From positions 238,690,012 to 238,754,011 of the forward strand of contig CM060846.1 of the NCBI GenBank assembly GCA_030762175.1: a DNA stretch of 64,000 bases, in the 5' to 3' direction. The position numbers were made by a program, and so were the translations under genes. Positions 48,101 to 60,240 of this stretch are shown one piece after another. This stretch comes from Metallyticus violacea. Taxonomy: Eukaryota > Arthropoda > Insecta > Mantodea > Metallyticidae. Below the pieces are notes generated by a model. It made no database searches. It saw only the letters and a list, made by a program, of their open reading frames with translations, and was not told where the DNA came from. The stretch's first letter is position 1; every line of letters begins with the position of its first letter.

Positions 48101-48371
48101 ATTTTGTTGTTGATTTGATTTATTTATGGACGCTCTTTAACAGCTCAGGTCATCAGCGTCCCATTCAATTCAGGGCGTGAAACGGCCAACAAATTTTGCT
48201 CAGAGGCCTCTTCTTTCAGGCTTGAGGTTCTTTTTTGTGCCGTAAATGTACGACGGCTTTACTTCCCTTCCGAAGGAAGCCATACTTAAGACTTTTACGC
48301 CCGAAAAAATCCATCGATCTTGGGTTTAGAAGGCAAGTATGGTTACCGCTACACCACCAGGACCGACACTC
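48101..48371 (-). mobile_element. SINE family A copy with B-box deletion
   Basis: Read on the minus strand it begins GTCGGTCCTGGTGGTGTAGC and ends at the AAATCAAATCAAC tail. An 11-bp target-site duplication, GCGACGAAAAT, flanks it at 48090-48100 and 48372-48382. Compared with the 22.4-kb copy, the segment holding the B box is missing, and the junction lies at a short repeat (GATC), which suggests slippage. A second small deletion near 48.25 kb removes about 15 bp. The 5' Pol III promoter is destroyed. Confidence 0.95.
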
Positions 48372-48385
48372 GCGACGAAAATGTT

Positions 48386-48597
48386 ATTTTTTTATGTATT
48401 TACAGCGCTCTTTATCATCCCAGGTCATCAACGTCCCATTCAATTCAGGACGTTAAACGGCCGGTAAATTTTGCTCAGAGGCCTCTTCTTTCATGCTAAA
48501 TGTTCTTTTTCGTGCCGTAAATTTACGACACGGCACATACGGCGTTACTTCCCATCTGAAGGAAGCCATACTAAGGATTTTTACACCCGAAAAATCA
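48386..48597 (-). mobile_element. SINE family A copy, 5'-truncated
   Basis: It lies 14 bp from the preceding copy in the same orientation. It contains the tail half of the family (AGCGCTCTTTATCATCCCAG to GGATTTTTACACCCGAAAAA on the plus strand) and lacks the whole tRNA-like head. It is more diverged than its neighbour, so the neighbour probably inserted beside it later. Confidence 0.9.
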
Positions 48598-48599
48598 CT

Positions 48600-49380
48600 T
48601 CACCACAAATGTAACAAAAATTATTCACTGAATTTGCACATTTTCCTTGCATTTTAACAAATTTTACACTTTAAAAGCACTTCAAAACCAGAAATTCTCT
48701 ACTAATTACAAAAGAAACCATATCAGTCATATCAACAATTTTTATGTTTATTATCTACAAACAGCTAGAGAATGTCGTATTTTGTCAGTTGATAGGTGTG
48801 TCAACCCCCAGAAACAAAATTTCCTTCAAACTGAAAATGTATACTCTAAAAAATGACGTCACTCTATCTCCAAATCAATTTATTTTTATGGGGATTTTTT
48901 TATTTAACATGTGTAAATACATAAGGATAAGCTATTTTTTGGGCCCGAAACATTTTCATTGGACAGTGTTGTAAACAAATATTATTTTCAATCATGTATA
49001 CTTTGATTTTAATTTGATAATACAAAAAGTTAACTATATAAGTATCTAAAATAATGTACTATTATTGAATATGGCTAATCGTGAAGGCACCAGCACAATT
49101 CCAGAACATAACGGTTGATGCGGCTTAGCCCCTATTTTCTGAATTTCAGAAGATAGTGACCTAGCAATCAGTTTTCCTTTAACATCCCTCTGTATTATCA
49201 CAAAACGTTAACGTTCACGTAACCAGCATACAAAAAATCTAAATGTACTAGCCTAAGTTGATTTGAATGATATTGGTAGGGACGGAGGAGAATTTTCCCT
49301 ACTCTAGCGCTTGCTCAAGGGCTGGCCGCTTGTACCTAAGCCTCAATGGGGGCACCATAAGGAGAAGGGCTTGAAGCGAG
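48600..49380. other. Non-coding DNA between SINEs
   Basis: Nothing recognised apart from a GC-richer stretch near 49.28-49.38 kb that continues past the SINE (49.7-49.95 kb). It might be one old element split by the SINE. Confidence 0.35.
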
Positions 49381-49393
49381 GGAGATATCTGGT

Positions 49394-49701
49394 TGATTTT
49401 GTTGTTGATTTGTATTTGTTTATTTACGGACGCTCTTTAACATCTCAGGTCATCAGCGTACCATTCAATTCAGGGCGTGAAATGGCCGACAAATTTTGTC
49501 ATAGGTTTCTTCTTTCAGGCTTGAAGTTCTTTATCGTGCCGTAAATGTACGACACAGGACCCACGGCTTTACTTCTCTTCCGAAGGAAGCCATACTTAGG
49601 ACTTTTACGCCCGAAAAAATCCATCGATCCTGGCCGGGTTTGAACCCGCGATCTTGGGTTTAGAAGGCAGGTGTGGTTACCACTAGACTACCAGAACCGA
49701 C
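49394..49701 (-). mobile_element. SINE family A, full-length copy
   Basis: Read on the minus strand it starts TCGGTTCTGGTAGTCTAGTG, has B box GGTTCAAACCC, the family body and a tail of AAATACAAATCAACAACAAAA type. A perfect 12-bp target-site duplication, GAGATATCTGGT, flanks it at 49382-49393 and 49702-49713. Confidence 0.95.
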
Positions 49702-49713
49702 GAGATATCTGGT

Positions 49714-52486
49714 GAGCTGGATTCACGGGCGTTGAGGCACGGAAGTAGACGGGGTCCCTACCATGTTAAGAGATAGGGCACCCCGACGACGGCGGAACCC
49801 CCATCCAATAAGTTCGAACCCCTTAACAGACTACGGGGCAAAAACCTTTCCAAGGCGCACGCCCCTGTCACACCAACCTACCTCGCCCTGGATATTTCAA
49901 CCCTGTAACAGAACCAAAGGAATGAAATGGTATGAAATGGAAGAACGGAAAATTAATATAAAGGAAATTTTCATTCGAGAATTTGCCAAAGTGACTAGGG
50001 AAAATCATTAAAAAAAAAACTCGAGGTAAGGATGGCAGGCTCCAAGGGATTTGAACTAGGGGTCAACCGAATACCAAGAGTTACATTTTTAGCCACACCG
50101 TCATAATTGCATTAATAACTACTTTTTTAAAATCAATATACCCTGGAAATATTAGGTACTGACAGAGCAGTAAAGATATTAGTTTTACAAATTGTGTGAG
50201 GGAAATGAGCCTGAACAAGGGCGCACGCAGGTGTGCACTCTTCTCCGTAAGCGGAAAAATACGCATATCACTTAGATTAATTCTCAATGTCATCCAACCT
50301 ATTAATTTTTGTTTTGTACTGTTTACGGCATATTATAACAAACCAAATACAGTCATACACAGTCTGCTCAATATAAGTGTTGTTCATAACTAATTTCCAT
50401 AATAGCTCACGGATTCGTTATCACATATTATAACAGTTATTGTTATGCATTATTTCTGTGAAAATTTAATGAAAAGCCTAAGGAAAGAACGAAATAAATA
50501 ATTTCTTATAATTATTCTGAATAAATTCAAAGTTTGAAAATTGAAATACTGTCTGTGAACTGATGCTATACTAAACCGCTTACACATTATCTGTCATGTT
50601 GTTTTCGCGCATCTTAGAATAATATATACAAACATTATCAAAACATAATGCAATGATTTTATACTGTTCTACTGAGATTAATGTTTATAATAAAGTAAAT
50701 AATCATCAACTTTGAACTATATCTCCAAACAAACTTCTTGCTAACAGTCGCATATTTAAACATTAGCAAACATTAAACTACGCTGATGCACTAACATTTG
50801 AACTGCTGAAGTGCAACTTTTGCAAAATAAAGACTTCAAGTATACCCCTACAAAGTCATTTCACAATTTTACAAAAGTTTGCCAATGAGTGGATCAACTC
50901 TTTCTTTGTTTTTCAAAACTCCAAGCATAAGTAAATTTCATTCGTTGGTATACATTTTAAAATGGTATTATCGCCCTATTCTAATCTTTAAAGGTAACGT
51001 TGACATAACTGCAAGATATTGTCCTTTGATATGCAAACGTTAACCTACTATGGGTTGCCAGAAGTAGGGCTTATTTAAGGGACAGTGTGGTGTTTTTCTT
51101 TTTTGTTTTAGTTAAGTATAAAATGGCAAACCTCCGTTATTTTTGTTGACTCAGTAACACTGAAAGGTTTTGAATATTTAAATTAAAAATATCCTATCAT
51201 TTTTACAATAACTGAGTAACTAGTTTGTTAATGTTGATAGGCTTAGATTTTATAACAGTTTAGTTTACTTCGTTTCACAATTGTTGGCGGTCCTATTTCC
51301 ATTGGAGCACAGCGCTGAGCATAACTGTCTTTCATTTTCGTTTACACTACACATCTTACTGAAAATTGACAATACAGCAAATAAAATATTATTTGAATGG
51401 AAATGTTTGTACACTTATACTACACAATCACAGTAAAACTGATTTGAAATAATTGTCCCTTTATATAGTACCATTTGGAATTAGAGCGTTTAATTTTTTC
51501 GCAAGTTCTGATAAACGTGTAATGAAATGAATGAAATTTTAAATCTGTAGATCAGGGATTCGTTTCTTAGCCTGGCCCACCCAATGGCTATCTTTGAAGC
51601 CTGCAATGGTTAATTAAACATAGCCGCAGTAAATGTAATATTTTACTGGTATTAATAATAGATCATTTTTATAAAAATAGGTTATTTCATGAGTCAGAGC
51701 CACACTCATACTCGACAAAACAGTTTTTGTCAAATATTTCTATAATTCCCAACAACGGTTATGTTTATAAAACAGTTAATTTTTCACAATAAGGTTTACT
51801 ATTAATCTGTGAGGTTTATCAAAAAAATAAAAAATTGAAGTTAGATTAAACAGAGAATAGCCGTTCCTTTTTGGATATCAGGTACATCAGAGTTGACTTA
51901 GTTTATGTAATCCAAGTAACAAAAGAATATCAGGATGATTACACACCTTAGGTGCATTACATCATTAAGTGGATTGATTTTAGCAATTAAAATGTTATTT
52001 CTAAAACAGATTGCATTACCACATAAAATTACCTGGTTTTAAAAGTTTCTCAAGTTTAGCTGAATATTTTTTCTCTTGTTGACAACACAGATGTTTATGA
52101 AGAACTCAGAAATAGTCTTAATTAAAAAACTTTACTGCCATGATTAACGTTCAAATTTTTAGGGAAGCGTTATGAGTATGTCAGTTCCTGAAAGACGAGC
52201 TCTTGTTATTGACCTGATTTACAAAGGAAAACTTTATTTATTTATTTTTGTATAATTATATTGAGTGTGTTTCCAATGCTTCCACTGAAAGAATTTTTCC
52301 TCAATGTAGTTTAAATGGAGGGATGAAAGAGGAAATCATTTAGTTTTATAAAATATGGGTTGCTAGCTTATTTAAATTACAACAAAATGTGAGCATAATT
52401 TTGTTATATTCCTTCTGATAAATGCTTCTTTCAATATGGCTATAAAGAATAGTAAAGATACAAACATTCATTAAAAGTTGCGATGT
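49714..52486. other. Intergenic DNA; GC-rich patch, otherwise nothing recognised
   Basis: 49.71-49.95 kb is unusually GC-rich and contains two GTTCGA/TTCGAACCCC-type strings, so it may be part of an old repeat. The rest to 52.49 kb is AT-rich without supported features. Confidence 0.4.
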
Positions 52487-52491
52487 ATATA

Positions 52492-53071
52492 TGTCACACA
52501 CGCAGCTTGGCACGAAAATAATTTGGAACATTTAATAATAAAGTTTTAGTGTTGAAAACGGTAAATCATCTATCTATAAGTCGGCTGTTAACATCAGCTA
52601 TTTTGCATAATATCAGCTAAAAGAGAGGTAGATTCACGCTGCCTGGCATCGCACCAAGAAGCGCGCTTCCGTGTAGAAAAACCAAATCAGGAAATTTCTA
52701 CTTAGGTTCGTCACCTTGTCCATTACTAGCATGGGCGGAGGTAAATGCATACGTAGAAAAGGTGACGATGCTATTCGTAGATCTCTCCATTAATTGATTT
52801 ATAAAAAGATGCAGATTCACTATACGACTAGTAGGTGGACAAGGTAAGAAGGAGTTGGTGGGTTGCGGTCGTCCAGTCGCTCCGAGCAATGGACATCAAA
52901 TACCAAGCTGCGTCTGCAACACTCTCCAAAGGCAAGATGGTAGTGTGGTATTGTAAACTGCCCGTCTAAATCTTAGGTTGCTCCGCTAGCCTCAGGTAAT
53001 AAAGTCTTTGTTATGTTTAACTCTACCGTTTGGGTTATCCCCCCCCTCCCCCCCCCCCGGAGTCTGTGACA
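52492..53071 (+). mobile_element. 5' LTR of a Ty3/gypsy retrotransposon
   Basis: The LTR begins TGTCAC and ends GTGACA, a 6-bp terminal inverted repeat. Its first 315 bp are repeated directly at 63694-64000 (shared strings include AGCTAAAAGAG, TTCACGCTGCC, TACTTAGG, ATTAATTGATTTA). An AATAAAGTC polyadenylation signal lies near 53.0 kb, followed by a C-rich run at 53039-53058. The copies differ at many positions, so the insertion is old. Confidence 0.85.
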
Positions 53072-53095
53072 TATGGTGAAGCCGCCGGCATTTGA
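53072..53095 (+). promoter_or_regulatory. Candidate primer-binding site of the gypsy element
   Basis: TGGTGAAGCCGCCGG starts 2-3 bp after the LTR end, the usual position for a tRNA primer-binding site. The tRNA species was not identified. Confidence 0.5.
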
Positions 53096-53879
53096 GTTTA
53101 AAATATTTAAGTTTTAGCTGTTCTCAAAAGCCCGATTTCAATTTTGAACCAGGATGATAAGAAAATTTCTTCTTTTTTTCCACTCTTATCTTCTTCTTTC
53201 TTTTCTAATTCAAAACCAAATAGCATAGACTTAATATCAACCCCACCTAGGTGTGATTATAACAGTATATATTCACTGTTAATGTATAGATTTGCTGCAA
53301 AAATTTGAAGAGGTAGTCCTGTAAGCACTGAAATTAGACACTTTATATAAGAATACCAATACATCTTATTAGAAAAGTCCAAAATTGCAAAGTTACGGTA
53401 AAAGATATTAAAGTAATTTACACTAATATTGATCATATGCATCGCTTTATTTCAAATATCCGACAGCGGTCAAGTCGTAGACTTAAAGGTCAACCCCCAA
53501 GGTCTTCCATAAACAACGAAGTTCCAGTGTGGAAGACTTGCCCTCTGCCCAGTCTTTATATTTATCCCCGTTACCAACAACGCCTTAAGTCTCTTTGAAA
53601 ATCCCCAGATGGCTACAAATTCGAGTTTAGCCAGGCAGTCAACTCCTAACATGCAGGCAAGCTTGGCGAAGAATAAACCTTTAATACAAACACGAGTATC
53701 CTTTGCGTGTTTCTTTCATTGTCTCACGTAATTTTAAAGGCAAACCTATACAAGAAGTTTCGACTTACCTGTATAATTTTCAAACTGCAGCAAATGTTTG
53801 GAATGACAATTTCAAAAAAACAATATCTGCCCTGCTCCCTCAAAGAGGCGGCTGCAAACTGATATAAAATATTGGTACC

Positions 53880-54600
53880 CCGCCACCCTCAATATGAGTG
53901 AGCTGAGCTCAAGAACGCGATACAGGCTGCGCTCCTTCCTGTGGCCCAGGAATATATTCTAGAATTTCGCTTGCCCCAGGGTGTGCAAGATATTGCTGAA
54001 CTTACTGAGCGCTATATCTATGATATATTGGTTCTTTGTGATAAAGTAAACCACATGTCAGAAAGGGAACGCATATGACACCTAATCCGGGGTCTGAAAC
54101 CTTCCCTGTTGGAACAAGTTCTCCCTTTTGATCGCCAAACAGTTGAGGATTTAAAACGCTTTGTTAGATGTCTTGAATCAGCCAGGTACCTCGCAGGACA
54201 GAGAGTTCACATAGTAAATGCTAAGGTTCCCTGTATTTAGTCATTAGTAAACAATTGCCCCACTGTATACTCCTTGCAAAATTTGAAAAAAAAGAGATTA
54301 AAAAACTAAAACAACAGATTTACCGCATGTAGTTGACACGAAGCACATCCACTCTCCCTGTGGTAAATCAAACCCCCCAGATTCGCGGATCAGGGCATGG
54401 AAAGGGTAGTTTTCTAGAATGCTTCCGAGGGGCTAATTGTGGTCCATGGGGACGCTGTCAATTTAGAACCTTAATTATCCTTACTTCCGATGACCATTCA
54501 GTATGTTTTACATTTTACATGCGGGAAACCAGGACACGTAGCTTTTAACTCCCGCAGGTCAAACTACCCAAATAACCAAAGTCAGTCACGAGAAAAAATA
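53880..54600 (+). pseudogene. gag region of the Ty3/gypsy element, decayed
   Basis: The translated plus strand includes RGLKPSLLEQVLPFDRQTVE and DLKRFVRCLESARYLAGQ (54.09-54.20 kb), the capsid C-terminal pattern of animal Ty3/gypsy Gag proteins. CGKPGHVAFNSR follows near 54.52 kb, a CCHC zinc knuckle whose last Cys has become Ser. Stops and frameshifts are present. Gag would package the element RNA. Confidence 0.75.
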
Positions 54601-55029
54601 CCGGGACTGCTAACGATGAGTTTCCTTGTTCCACTGTGAACAAACTCTGCAATGTGGAGAGCGATAAATGCATTCCCTCAGAACTAACCTGTTAACCTCT
54701 GCCCCTTCTTCAGTAGTCAGATATTTTCCTCCAGCCAGACCAATTAGGCATTTAAGTTTAAAGGTGCAGGGAAAGAGTTTGAATACAGAAATGACCTAGA
54801 TACTTAGTGCCAAGTAATAAATGTGCTAAAATCTAATGAAAAATTTTAAGAAAATCCATTCATTCAATTTATAAATATGAGCTTTCTATATAAACAAGAA
54901 ATGTTTTTGCTACTCACCCTACATCTGTGGTGGGTTATTCAGTATTTTCACCCCTCTTCTGCTGCAGGAAAGATATGATCTCTGTTATAACTTAGAAGTT
55001 CAACTTATTACACTATTTACATTTTTGGC

Positions 55030-56127
55030 TATATTTTATTGTAAACATTCTGTGAGGCATTTATATATTTTGCCCTTCCACCTCCCTCTCTGGTGATATT
55101 GAAGAAAGCACTCCGTCCTGCATAAAGGGATGCCACATTGCTGTCACATTGCTGGCACATTATTCGGTTTGAATGCCACGACCTGATTGAGTTCTGCGTC
55201 TCTTTGCTGAACATTGAACACAGTTTTCACATGATCTTGAATTTTTATTTTGTATGTGATATGATATTGGGGACGAAACAGCATTAGATAAGCTCCTTTG
55301 CCATCCCACACTCTTACGCGAAGTGAAGTGCCAATCAGCTGACTTAATAGATTTTTCTTCACGTGCAACAGTCTGTTTTCGTGTGCTGTCTTGGCAGGTG
55401 TGTTGTTCATGTCATAAATGATAAATCTGTTGCCCCATTTAGAGTGAAATTAAATATATATTTCGGTCATTTCTTAGCATGGCTTCCTACTCCATAATAT
55501 TCTTTTCTTTGGTCAGCCAAGTTTACACCCCCATAGCATACAAGTAATTTATGACAGCATTAGGGCAGGGAATGTTAATTTTACCCTTTCCTTTGCCTCT
55601 TTTCCTTTCTACCGCCGAGTCCGACCTTGGGTCTGAATTTGTGGAGAGTAACAAAACATCTCGGTTGTCATGTCATACTATTGCCGTTATCCCCTCATGG
55701 TGAAGTTTACCAGTTTTACCCCGTTTTAATTTCAACTGTTTTTGGTTTAACGAAATCTTTTGGCCAATGTTTTCCCCTTCACGTGCTGTGCCACAAGCAT
55801 ATATTTTCTTTTCTATGGGTATTTTCATCAGTCTGATAGATGTAAAAAAAAAATTCAAAATAAATGTCATATATACATATATAAATAAATATATAATCCT
55901 CGCACATGTCCATGACAACCTGTTCTCCAAGAAGAAGCTCATTACTTTTTATCTTTTTTTTACCAAGAAATATTTTGCAATTCAGAAAATATACATTACT
56001 TCTATCTGCAGTTCCCCATGATTTGAATCTCCATTTTGAGGTTTTTTGGGCATATACCGCTTAAGTAGAAATCTCCCTTTGAAACCTATCATTGCTTCGT
56101 CTACAGCGAGATCACGGCCTGGTTTAT
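55030..56127 (-). pseudogene. piggyBac-like transposase, C-terminal part
   Basis: On the minus strand the order is GRDLAVDEAMIGFKGRF (near 56.09 kb, with the first catalytic Asp), then KRYMPKKP, then FFFTSIRLMKIPIEKKIYAC (near 55.8 kb). Next come LKRGKTGKLHHEGITAIVWH and NRDVLLLS near 55.67 kb, a YAMGV-TWLTKEKN-like MGGVDLADQ region near 55.52 kb, and a C-terminal CxxC-type finger. That finger is read as NCVQCSAKRRRTQSGRG, followed by CASNV (55.15-55.2 kb). The family cuts and pastes at TTAA. Stops and shifts are frequent, so it is dead. The N-terminal part lies at 57270-57475, separated by a LINE. Confidence 0.85.
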
Positions 56128-57268
56128 TTCATTTCATTTTTGCGACCGTATTATCATATTGAAATGATTTGGTATTGTAAAATGTAACATATAAAAATAA
56201 TAAAAGATACACCATAGAAATTTATAAGGTGTATAGAAATAAAACATATCAATAAAAACACAAATTGTCAATATCATTTACACCCATGCATATTTATATG
56301 GTATATAATCTATTTCCATATTATTTTTATTCAAGTATTCCTCTAATGAATAGTAACATTTTTGTACCAAATACATCTTCATACTGTTTTTAAATTTTTT
56401 AGGTAAGTATTATATTTTGTTTCATTAGGAAGTTTATTATAAAGATAGGTTCCATTTATTTCAAACTGCTCTCATTCATCTTTTTTTATAGTGACTGACA
56501 AACAGATTTGTACTTTTCCTAGTATTATGGTCATGTGTTTCACAGCTTTTATTGACTTTATCTAAATTAGTTCTCACCTGTACAATTATCTCATAAATAT
56601 ATGTACAGGGCAGTGACATAATTCACAATTTTTAACCATTCTTTACAACTGACCATTTTCTTCAGATTCATCATAATTGATATTGCCCTTTTTTGCATCT
56701 TAAATACTCTGTTCATACCACTACTATTTCACTGTACTGTTATCCCATATATAATGAGTGACTGAAAATTTGGAAAATATATTGCCCTTAGAGTGCTAGA
56801 TTTTACATTATGTTTTAGAATAGATATTTGAAAGCAAATTCTACTTAGCTTCTTAATTAAAATTTCATTATGAATAATTCAGTTTAGATTGTTGTCCATC
56901 CAAACTCCTAAAAAAATTGAATTTTTAGAGTAATTAAATTCATGTTCATTTAATTTAATTTTAGGAAAAATAATCGTTTAGCTCATTTTATGATGGAATC
57001 CCAATGTCTGATTTTTGTCCTTGTTAATAACTAATTTATTAAATGGAAACCTAGTATATATTTGTTTTAGAAAATTTAGGATATTCCCTTTTAACACATT
57101 TTCATTTGTACCTAAAATCAAAAATCAAAATGCTAGTGTCATCTGCAAATAACGAATATTTTGTGGAGTTCAATTGGTTAACAAGATCATTAATAAATAC
57201 AATTGATAGGTTTTGAATTTATGTACAATATCAATTGCATGTGGGACCTTATGCAAATAATTAAAATT
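56128..57268 (-). mobile_element. LINE fragment inserted in the piggyBac element
   Basis: The minus-strand translation near 57.11-57.18 kb gives LVNQLNSTKYSLFADDTSIL, the reverse transcriptase motif with the catalytic FADD. At 56.50-56.53 kb HNTRKSTNLFVSHYKK matches the C-terminal HNTR region of CR1/Jockey-type LINEs. The element starts (5'-truncated) inside the reverse transcriptase at about 57.27 kb and ends near 56.13 kb with an AAATGAAATAAA-type 3' tail. Confidence 0.75.
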
Positions 57269-57475
57269 TTCTTCTCCTTCCTTTAGGTCTGGCTGCTTCG
57301 TCGTTTAGGTGGAAATATTGCGAAAGCTTTTCAAAATGACGGTGTGTCATGGCTTGCTTTATAATCGGACAGACTCAAAGGTCACCTGTAAAGTAATCCT
57401 TATTTCGGGAAGATCAACCATCCCCATATAAATCAAAATTCCCTAAAAAGCCATAATTTTCCTCTCATTTTCTAC
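57269..57475 (-). pseudogene. piggyBac-like transposase, N-terminal part
   Basis: On the minus strand: FLGIFIYMGMVDLPEIRDYF with frame breaks (near 57.41 kb), then IIKQAMTHRHFEKLSQYFHL and NDEAARPKGRR (57.28-57.36 kb). This is the segment that precedes the catalytic DEAM block in piggyBac-like transposases and is collinear with the 55.0-56.1 kb part. About 25-30 residues expected between the two parts are not visible. Confidence 0.75.
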
Positions 57476-57739
57476 AATATTACAAGAATTAGGAGGCACA
57501 GACATTGAAAAATTTTAAATTAAAGTGACAAATTAAAAAACAATTAAGCAAAGACCTTATCGGGTGTCACAATAATAACTAGAAATAATAAATCAACAAT
57601 TTAAAGAGAAACGAGGATATGATGGAATGTGTGATGGTATAAATGAGCCCCTTGGCACCCTCTGTCATAATGTAAAACAAGAATTGTGAATTTCGGTTTT
57701 GCGTACATTACCGTAAATTAAATGCAGTAACCAAGACAT

Positions 57740-58740
57740 CCTCGTTTCTATTGTCATTAGTGAATGGTTTATTAATCTATTTAGGAAAAACGAAGTGGTA
57801 TGGTACCCTGGACTTATTAAGTCTTATTTTTAAGTCCCAATGTCCGAAAAGAATAAAGTTTTCACTGCTTTTTTTAAAAAGTGGTGGCCAGTATAAATTT
57901 CAATGCCTTTCTTTCTGCCTCTCAAATATTTTAGCCTGATTGGAAACAGATTATTAGGTAATCTTAAATGTAAGAAAGCTCTAGAGTATTGGATGATATC
58001 ATGGTATTTGCCACAACTTTTACTGAACTTCTAATAATTTGGAAAATATGTTTCAGCAGTTGTAACGAAACAATCTTTTAGTTAAAACCAGAAAATGCAT
58101 TTTGCCGTGCCATGTCAAACACTTAGGTTTTGAAATATCGATGGAAGTTATTGAACTTGATAGGGATAAAAAAAAAACAGCTATAACTCATTTGCGTATT
58201 CCAAGTCTTTGAGGATGTTAAAGTGTTTGATTTATTCAGCTTTTATAGACGCGTTGTTCATTACTTTGTTTCCATTGCACAGCCCCTGCATTTTCTGACG
58301 CCAAAAAGGGGGAATTTTGCGTGGACGGAAAAGGACCATAGACTCAAACGTGTGTTACGACTGATTCGGTGTTAGCACATTATGCCCCTAGAGCTTACAG
58401 GAAATGTACAATCATGCCTCTGGTATAGGTGTGAGAGCCGCACTTCTAAAAAATCAAAGGTGAACTTCATCCAGTTTCTTTCTGCTTGAGGCGTTAAATA
58501 AGTACGAAAGAAAATATACATTCTCTGAACTTGAATATTTGCAATAGTATATGGCTTAACACAATTTTGGCTCTATATTTATGGATATCCTGCTAATATA
58601 GTAAGTAATCATCATGCACTCTGTTACTTAAGGAACTTAAAAATGTCACAGGTGGATTAGCTAGCTGGGTACTGAAATTGCAGAAATACGAACAATTATC
58701 TATAAGTCAGGAGTAAAACACTTAGATGCTGATGCTCTTT
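57740..58740 (+). pseudogene. pol reverse transcriptase and RNase H of the Ty3/gypsy element, decayed
   Basis: Plus-strand blocks are TLDLLS and GGQYKFQCLSFCLSNILA (57.79-57.93 kb), then the YxDD box as LDDIMVFATTFTE (57.99-58.02 kb). HVKHLGFEIS follows (58.11-58.14 kb), then RNase H text FSELEYLAI, FWLYIYGYPA, NHHALCYLRNLKN and KLQKYEQLSII (58.53-58.70 kb). This is the order of Ty3/gypsy Pol. Frameshifts and stops occur, so it is non-functional. It would copy element RNA into DNA. Confidence 0.85.
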
Positions 58741-59102
58741 TCGTTTTCCTGTTCTTGATTCGAAACCACAGGAACTTGAACAAAGGACGAACTCGTCACA
58801 TGCTTGCTGTCCCCAGCTGACAAACAATAGAGTGATCCCTTACTTAAGCCAATAATTCCTACCTTAGAAATACGAGGGTCTCGATCACCTAAATTGCAAC
58901 GTCAAGTTACTTCTTATAGTTTTAAATTTGTGTACTTTGTCGTAAAAATTGCCGGTTCAACGGGACCGTTACACTTACTAGTGATACCAGAATCACTAAA
59001 GCATGGTAAATTATGCTGATGTTACGACAATCCCTTCGCTGGACAAACTAGCTAGATTTTACACAAATCTATCATAGATTTAATTTCCTTTCCCTTAGTA
59101 TT

Positions 59103-59338
59103 ATTATTTTTTTTATGATTTATTTATGGACTCTCTTTAACATCTCAGGTCATCAGCGTCCCATTCAACTCAGGGCGTGAAACGGCCGACAAATTTTGCT
59201 CAGAGGCCTCTCTTTCAGGCTTGAGGTTCTTTTTCGTACCGTAAATGTACGACACGGGACCCACGGCTTTACTTCCCTTCCGAAGGAAGCCATACTTAGG
59301 ATTTTTACGCCCCGAAAAAATCCATCGGTCCTGGCCGG
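59103..59338 (-). mobile_element. SINE family A copy, 5'-truncated, inside gypsy pol
   Basis: It contains the family tail and body up to GGCCAGGACCGATGG on the minus strand but lacks the A and B boxes. Near-matching flanks (CCCTTAGTATTA at about 59095-59106 and CCTTTAGTATTA at 59339-59350) look like a target-site duplication. It interrupts the gypsy integrase region. Confidence 0.93.
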
Positions 59339-59379
59339 GCCTTTAGTATTAGATCGGTATGCGTAATTAAATTAAAAAT

Positions 59380-60240
59380 ATGTGAAATGGTGCCCCGGTT
59401 GTCCGTCCTGTAGTCCCCTAAAAGCTTTAAGCACGCTGGTTTGTTATAACCAATCCTTTTAAACTATATTGGTTAAAAAAGGTAGGGTATAGCTTTAGTA
59501 ACCTAACACATATATCAAAGTCAGGACTAAAGTTTGTGATAATCGAGACCGAGTATGCCACAAAATGGGTGGGGTCCAAAGCTCAAATAATAGCGCCATA
59601 GAAAAAGTTGCTACTTTCATTTTACAAAACATAATGTGTTACCATTGCTACTATTAGATAGAGTTTCAATTTATTTAAATGATGTTACACAGTAGTTGTT
59701 AAAGAAAATAGGTGTACATTCCACATTTACTACAGCCTACCATCCCGCCAGTAATTGGTAACTGAACGCATTAATAAAACCGTTATACATATGTTAAGTC
59801 GCCATACATCCGCTGATCAGTGAGATTGGGACAAGGCCCTCCCCAAAGTATAATTATTACAAGTGGGCATGAATCAGCTCAAACTGCAACGTTACATCTA
59901 ATGTGCGGGAGACACCTACATTACCGAAAGAAGTACAATTGAAAAGTATTAAAGATAATCTATTTGTTAAGCAAACACAACAACAATTTCAACTAGTACG
60001 TGCAATAGCACCAAACAAAAATCCAACAAATACAACTTAAGCATAAGTATACTTTTGATCGTAATAGACGCATTTTACACTTCACGTCAAGTCAACTGGT
60101 GAAGCTTTTCACACCGGTTAAGAAAAAAGGCATGGCCACTAAATTATTGCATAATTTTCGTAGACCATACGCAATTGAGGAAAAGTTATCAGCAGTGAAT
60201 TATCTTATTCGTCAAGGACCAAGTCCTTAATCCAAAACGC
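59380..60240 (+). pseudogene. pol integrase region of the Ty3/gypsy element, decayed
   Basis: The translation gives GVHSTFTTAYHPAS and NALIKP (59.71-59.78 kb), the HPQTNG-ERFN-like end of the integrase core. LMCGRHLHYRK follows (59.90-59.93 kb), then the C-terminal strand QLVKLFTPVRKKGMATKLLH and RRPYAIEEKLSAVNYLI (60.09-60.21 kb). This matches the integrase C-terminal extension typical of gypsy elements. It is broken by stops. Confidence 0.75.
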
